Shown here: piece after piece, positions 29,252 to 30,222 of the stretch
Layout of the letters: each line of letters begins with the position of its first letter
Numbering within the stretch: position 1 is the stretch's first letter
From: Batkoa obscura
Taxonomy: Eukaryota > Entomophthoromycota > Entomophthoromycetes > Entomophthorales > Batkoaceae
DNA: 30,222 nucleotides
Direction: 5' to 3'
NCBI GenBank assembly: GCA_030770535.1
Contig: JASVEC010000219.1
Location: 1-30,222, forward strand
Made by a program: the position numbers and the translations under genes
Notes under the pieces: model-generated
What the model was told of the DNA's origin: nothing
Database searches by the model: none
What the model saw: the letters and a program-made list of their open reading frames with translations, nothing else

Positions 29252-30222
29252 TTAATGATTTATACTAGCTATACGAAATTTAAGGCTGTTTATATATTAT
29301 TTTTTGTTATTCTAATGTTCTTAACTAATGACCACTGTATATGGGAAGCTATTAATTTTTTATTCTTGTTTTTATTTGTGGTGATAAAAACTTTGTTAGC
29401 CTTTCTTATTGTGGCGCAGGTTATACTTATTTATAGGGTAATTTATAGACAGCTTATTATTATTTGACAATGTTATTTCCATAATAACTAAGTTGCTTAA
29501 AATTAATGTTTTATTTACAAAATTGTTATATTATTTTTCATTACAATGTTGAGTAACTGTACTATATAGTAGTCACTATACCATATAATAGTCAATTTAA
29601 AAATAGTTCTAGGTCCAAAATGTGACTGAATTGGGTATCGAAAAGAAAAGATTTATAAACTAGGATGATCGGTTATTATATACCTCAAATATCTTTGTAA
29701 ATTTAGATTTTGTAATATGAATTGTAAAATTGTTATTTAAATAAATATCTAAACAAATAAAGTAAACAAGCTCATTTATTTTTTATTATAAATCTATTGC
29801 TATAATATTATATACAGGTATCATTTCAACAGGAATACGCTTTCGAATGTTTCTACTTCTTTATATCATGCATTAATCAAAATGCTAACTTAAAATAATG
29901 AATTTGAGTTCTCACCTTATTTCTCAATCTATAAATTTAAATTTAATAACTAGACTTTCATTTAGTCAAAAAAAAATAGAACATACTTTCGCAATTTTAT
30001 ATAAAACGAGGTATTAAATAAACCAACCTTCCATTATTGCCTCCTCGCTATAGTAGCAATTTAGTAGCTGGATTTCTAATAATATCTCTAATTCAATAAC
30101 ATTTCTTGATATGGACTTTTTCCACTAAACTAAATAACTAATTTAGGTATATAGAGCAATAAGTTTGATACTATTGTTATAAATACACCAAATAATGTAT
30201 GATGTAACGCAAGACTAATATA
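29252..30222. other. AT-rich right edge without a convincing gene
   Basis: Contains a hydrophobic ORF of about 70 codons (ATG at 29255, divergent from the CENP-B-like gene), most likely chance in T-rich DNA. A short repeated motif (CTATATAGTAGTCACTATA, then CATATAATAGTC) lies at about 29560-29595. No RNA gene or MITE copy is seen. Confidence 0.4.

Noticed and set aside
29243-29467. Hydrophobic ORF divergent from the CENP-B-like gene
   Set aside because: T-rich DNA readily encodes Phe/Leu/Ile; no homology, promoter or conservation can be shown.
1-30222. CRISPR arrays, rRNA genes and LTR-type elements
   Set aside because: I looked for regularly spaced repeats, rRNA core motifs and paired long terminal repeats and saw none.

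Overview
The window looks like nuclear DNA of an early-diverging filamentous fungus, most likely an entomophthoralean of the Conidiobolus type. The DNA is very AT-rich. Introns are short (about 42-61 bp, one of about 121 bp) with GTAAGT-like donors and CTAAC-like branch sites. Secreted fungal-type hydrolases are prominent. The translation GTPase is EFL (elongation factor-like) rather than canonical EF-1alpha, and EFL is known from Conidiobolus and a few chytrids among fungi. The genus is inference.

Layout. 1-2087 (-): 3' -truncated multi-exon gene, tentatively NELF-A-like. 2455-3880 (+): two decayed tandem copies of an unrecognised gene. 3981-6105 (-): tRNA m5U54 methyltransferase TRM2 in six exons, divergent from tRNA-Pro(AGG) at 6202-6273. 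6300-10900: repeat-rich AT desert with a dead cytochrome P450 (about 7437-8763). 10997-17595: secreted-peptidase block, with a proteinase K-like subtilase (+), an M28 aminopeptidase (+), EFL (-) and a second M28 aminopeptidase (-). 17600-21400: AT-rich, with small transposable elements, a long perfect inverted repeat and a coding remnant. 21471-24649: small gene island, with a small hypothetical ORF, the SNARE USE1 in seven exons, a convergent G-patch protein and a small acidic protein. 24852-24934: tRNA-Leu(AAG). 25663-27903: secreted 5'-nucleotidase with a Ser/Thr-rich tail. 28074-29251: a CsbD-like pseudogene fragment between two mobile-element copies, then a CENP-B-type DNA-binding protein without a transposase domain. 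The rest to the right edge is AT-rich without a convincing gene.

Two gene classes stand out. The secreted enzymes and EFL have no introns, have TATA boxes close to the start codon, and often use more GC-rich codons, as expected for strongly or conditionally expressed genes. The housekeeping genes (TRM2, USE1, the G-patch gene and the NELF-A-like gene) are cut by many tiny introns. The subtilase (endopeptidase) and the two aminopeptidases form a plausible set for digesting external protein. The 5'-nucleotidase would similarly release nucleosides and phosphate.

The most notable non-genic content is a family of about 100-bp elements with short terminal inverted repeats, usually flanked by TA: ten copies in both orientations, all outside intact coding regions.
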